This document shows positions 62,301 through 64,000 of a DNA stretch of 64,000 nucleotides, piece by piece. Under the pieces are notes generated by a model. The model was not told the origin of the DNA, made no database searches, and was given only the letters and a program-made list of their open reading frames with translations. The stretch's first letter is position 1. The number at the start of each line of letters is the position of its first letter. This DNA is from Dyella_B humi. GTDB lineage: Bacteria > Pseudomonadota > Gammaproteobacteria > Xanthomonadales > Rhodanobacteraceae. The stretch lies in NCBI RefSeq assembly GCF_044904605.1, contig NZ_JADIKI010000023.1, positions 1,860,001-1,924,000 of the forward strand, written 5' to 3'. Position numbers and translations under genes: made by a program.

Positions 62301-62444
62301 CAGCGCGGGCTCGCTACCGTGGTGGTGGGTGGCCTGCCGATCGCCACCTTGCTTACGCTGTACATTCTGCCCAGCCTTTACTTCGGATTGGAGACTTTCA
62401 TCCGCAAGCGCTGGGGACATCCGCCGTCTGAGGTGGAGCTGTGA
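59349..62444 (+). CDS. heavy-metal efflux RND transporter (CzcA/CusA family)
   Basis: Inner-membrane proton-driven pump of 1031 residues, of the HME-RND subfamily. Twelve membrane helices and two large periplasmic loops fit the family. The TM4 signature DFGVIVDGAIVVTE carries the proton-relay acids Asp-393, Asp-399 and Glu-406, the pattern of divalent-cation pumps (zinc, cobalt, nickel) rather than the copper/silver CusA variant. ATG 59349 overlaps the adaptor end; the outer-membrane gene follows with another overlap. The metal specificity is inferred from this motif. Confidence 0.93.
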   Translation: MINQLFRFCFEKRMLFIVVTLLVICFGYYSWTQLAIEAYPELSDVTAQVTTQVPGLAAEEIEQQITIPLERQLATTQNLVNMRSSSTFGLSLITMVFKDGSDDYWVRQRVQNALGQVTLPAGVTPGLDPVTGPAGEIYRYTLESKTKNLMQLSEIQRWIVIPALQQVPGVINVDIFGGFTKEFQLELDPAQLLHYGVSVNQVTAAISNNTSNAGGGRITRGEQSYIVRGVGMVHSLKDLGDIVVTQNNGVPVLVRELGKLRYGHQVREGILGKDNNPDTIEGIVDLLKYENPSLVLDGIHAKVAELNKQLASQDVQIVPYIDRDDLVNATKEKVFHTVMEGIGLVCIVLILFLGSPRSALVAAVAIPMSLVTVFILMQFTHMSANLFSLGAIDFGVIVDGAIVVTEAILRRREEKPTEVLTEDDVMLVTGHVGRSIFFATLIIITAYLPLFAFEHAEGKLFRPMAFTVGYALLAALLCTVTLTPALAYLALRKPRKLFHNKPLERLQAAFTYSLGKLLHRLPIAYSIAGVAFCGVLMLGATIGREFLPDLDEGALWLQVQMPTGLSLDQASAMTGELRKAVREFPEVSYIVTQLGRNDTGTDPWTPSHVESGVGLKPYNTWAHGETKQEFLRKFNARMQQIPGISVGISQPIIDGENDMIGGAHSPLVLRIYGDDLNDMRRVGNQIVDVLKGVRGTADASIFQEPPIPQLSITANRDAAARYGINVSDITNLIQTTIGGAPITQVYVADRIYNVTARASNDVTNSLQAVGELPLTSASGAQVPLKQVADIKLTMGESTIAHEHGQRELTIRIDNRDRALSEYLADSQAQINAKVHFDQQKYQLEWAGNFQNEQRAEARLTVVMGMVLAIMAVLLFAEFGKFHQAVLVLGVVPLATVGGLLALHLRGETLNIATAVGFIALFGVAVQNGIIMVSNINRVRKEGLSLNEAVLVGATERFRPVLMTATVASIGMLPAALATGIGTDVQRGLATVVVGGLPIATLLTLYILPSLYFGLETFIRKRWGHPPSEVEL

Positions 62445-63946
62445 TCATGATCGTGACAAATCACATTCTCAAATTGCGTGTCCATGTGCTTGCGCTGGGC
62501 GTAAGCCTCGCGCTTAGCGCTTGCGCGGTTGGGCCGGATTACCATCGGCCTGCTGCGCCCTCTGCGCAGGGGTATATGGAAGAGGGGACATTGTCGGCCA
62601 CCGCATCCGCACCGGGTGCGGACGGTCAGGCACAACGCTTCGTACCGGAGATGGATATTCCTGGCGAGTGGTGGACGCTGTTCCATTCCCAGCCATTGAA
62701 CGGCTTGATTGACGATGCGCTGAAGAACAATCCCGATGCCGCCGCGGCGCAGGCCGCGTTGAAATCGGCGTGGGAAAACGTCTACGCGCAGCGCGGTTTC
62801 TATTGGCCAACCGTGGATGCCAGCGTCGATCCCACGCGGCAGAAAATCGCCGGTACGCTCGCCAGCCCGGCCTCGTCGGGTGCCTCGTTCTATGATCTGA
62901 CCACCGCGCAGGTCAGCGTTTCCTATACACCTGACATATGGGGTGCTAATCGCCGTGCGGTGGAATCACTGGCGGCGCAAGCTGATGCACAGCGGTTCCA
63001 GTTGGAAGCGACCTATCTCACGCTGACGTCCAATCTTGTCAACGCGGCCGTACAGGAAGCTTCGATGCGCGCGCAGATTGCCGCCACGGAGGACATGATC
63101 GACAGTCAGTCGAAAATTCTGGAAACCAGCAAAAAGCAATTGGGCTTGGGGGACGCTTCAGAAAACGACGTTGCCGCGCAGGAGGCCACACTGGAGCAGA
63201 CGCGGGCAGGGCTGCCGCCCTTGCGCAAACAGTTGGCGCAACAGCGCGACGTGCTCGCGGTACTTACTGGCCGCACGCCTGACCAGGATGTCAGCGCCCA
63301 TTTCAGTCTGGACAGCGTGCAACTACCGCAAGACCTGCCGCTGACGCTGCCTGCGAGACTGGTGGAGCAGCGCCCGGATGTGCGCATGGCCGATGCGCAG
63401 TTGCACGCCGCGTGCGCACAGGTAGGCGTGGCGTTTGCCGCGCGTTTGCCCAACATCAACATCACGGCCAATTGGGGCAGCGCCACGGATCAGATGCACA
63501 CACTGTTCGGATCGGGTACCGGCTTCTGGAACATCGGCACCGCCATTAGCGCACCGCTGTTCGACGGCGGCACGCTCAAGCACAAGCAGCGTGCGGCCGA
63601 AGCGGCCTACCGTCAGGCGGCCGAGCAATATCGCAGCACAGTGCTGTCGGCGCTGCAGAACGTGGCCGACACCTTGCACGCCTTGCAGTCCGATGCCGAG
63701 ACTATGGCAGCTTCCGCACGTGCCGAGCAGGCGGCAGCGCGCAGCTATGCCATCGCGCAGAAGCAATATGCGCTGGGCGATATCAGCATGGTGGCGCTGC
63801 TCAACGCCGAGGTCACGTACCGGCAGGCCCAGCTCAGCCTGATCCAGGCGCGCGCGGCACGTTACGCCGATACGGTAGCGCTGTTCCAGGCACTGGGCGG
63901 TGGTTGGTGGAATCGGCATGATGTGGCCATGGTGGGCGGCATGTAA
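62441..63946 (+). CDS. RND efflux outer-membrane lipoprotein (NodT/OprM family)
   Basis: TolC-type exit channel of 501 residues. The lipoprotein signal ends in LALSACAVGPDYHRP, the usual opening of the NodT family, and the two outer-membrane-efflux repeats follow (GEWWTLFHSQPLNGLIDDAL, then LPARLVEQRPDVRMADAQLHAA and FDGGTLKHKQRAAEAAYRQA). It overlaps the pump stop codon: GTG 62441 is the first possible start, ATG 62447 an alternative. Third gene of a complete efflux operon. Confidence 0.92.
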   Translation: MIMIVTNHILKLRVHVLALGVSLALSACAVGPDYHRPAAPSAQGYMEEGTLSATASAPGADGQAQRFVPEMDIPGEWWTLFHSQPLNGLIDDALKNNPDAAAAQAALKSAWENVYAQRGFYWPTVDASVDPTRQKIAGTLASPASSGASFYDLTTAQVSVSYTPDIWGANRRAVESLAAQADAQRFQLEATYLTLTSNLVNAAVQEASMRAQIAATEDMIDSQSKILETSKKQLGLGDASENDVAAQEATLEQTRAGLPPLRKQLAQQRDVLAVLTGRTPDQDVSAHFSLDSVQLPQDLPLTLPARLVEQRPDVRMADAQLHAACAQVGVAFAARLPNINITANWGSATDQMHTLFGSGTGFWNIGTAISAPLFDGGTLKHKQRAAEAAYRQAAEQYRSTVLSALQNVADTLHALQSDAETMAASARAEQAAARSYAIAQKQYALGDISMVALLNAEVTYRQAQLSLIQARAARYADTVALFQALGGGWWNRHDVAMVGGM

Positions 63947-63960
63947 TGGCCTTGCTGTCA

Positions 63961-63991
63961 TGACGAGCATGAGGCTTAGTCATGCTCGTCA
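63961..63991 (+). terminator. hairpin after the efflux operon
   Basis: TGACGAGCATGA pairs with TCATGCTCGTCA in a 12-bp perfect stem around GGCTTAG, 14 bp after the last stop codon. It lies at the window end and has only a short tail without T residues, so it could also be a dispersed inverted repeat. Confidence 0.65.
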
Positions 63992-64000
63992 CGCCACAAA

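Noticed and set aside
61374..62420. Minus-strand frame opposite the RND pump (348 codons)
   Set aside because: Antisense to conserved pump sequence; His/Gln/Arg-rich product.

Overview
The window reads as chromosomal DNA of a G+C-rich gammaproteobacterium. The best fit is Xanthomonadales, family Rhodanobacteraceae (Dyella, Rhodanobacter, Luteibacter or Frateuria type). This is inferred from gene content and order: rpmB-rpmG next to secB-gpsA, a DUF2244-coxB-ctaD-ctaE cluster, DUF2909/SURF1/CtaA/CtaB genes, several dispersed palindromic repeats, and many large TonB/FadL/RND envelope genes. I see no rRNA, tRNA, CRISPR array, transposase or integrase. Genes are tightly packed on both strands, with four intergenic stretches above 300 bp that are described separately.

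Region by region. 1-0.9 kb: a visibly A+T-richer methyltransferase gene at the window edge. 1.3-2.3 kb: a DCC thiol oxidoreductase and a DUF4166 protein. 2.3-4.6 kb: ribosomal proteins L33 and L28 leftward, secB and gpsA rightward. 4.7-9.6 kb: a SNF2-family helicase, a HAD phosphatase and glucokinase. 9.7-15.4 kb: a leaderless S53 peptidase, hemB, a tautomerase-DUF4865 pair divergent from its LysR regulator, and a secreted glutaminyl cyclase. 15.5-22.5 kb: a Kef-type antiporter, a family 9 glycosyltransferase, a giant membrane ankyrin protein and YcgL. 22.9-30.7 kb: a FadL-like porin facing a four-gene cluster (beta-helix lipoprotein, diheme cytochrome c, TonB receptor, aldehyde dehydrogenase) that looks like an envelope oxidation system of unknown substrate. 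31-35.6 kb: an unknown exported protein with an upstream Clp/CRP-type site, an SDR/ArsR divergent pair, an AraC regulator and a TlpA-like thioredoxin. 35.9-39 kb: putA.

39.3-52.8 kb is the aa3-type cytochrome c oxidase and heme A locus. It is split in two by a five-kilobase signalling operon: a hybrid kinase with two receiver domains, a stand-alone receiver, and a receiver-EAL protein, all joined by ATGA overlaps. No ctaG (Cox11) and no canonical SCO gene is present where relatives carry them; a small membrane protein and a divergent CxxxC thioredoxin-fold protein occupy comparable places. 52.8-58 kb holds mgtA, preceded by a strong promoter and a leader of about 575 nt with two small ORFs and hairpins, and a Na/Pi cotransporter. 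58.2-64 kb is a complete heavy-metal RND efflux operon (adaptor, pump, outer-membrane channel).

Three families of intergenic palindromic repeats recur. The most interesting candidates for follow-up are the mgtA leader, the beta-helix/diheme cytochrome/TonB/ALDH cluster, the kinase-EAL operon inside the oxidase locus, and the divergent SCO-like assembly protein.
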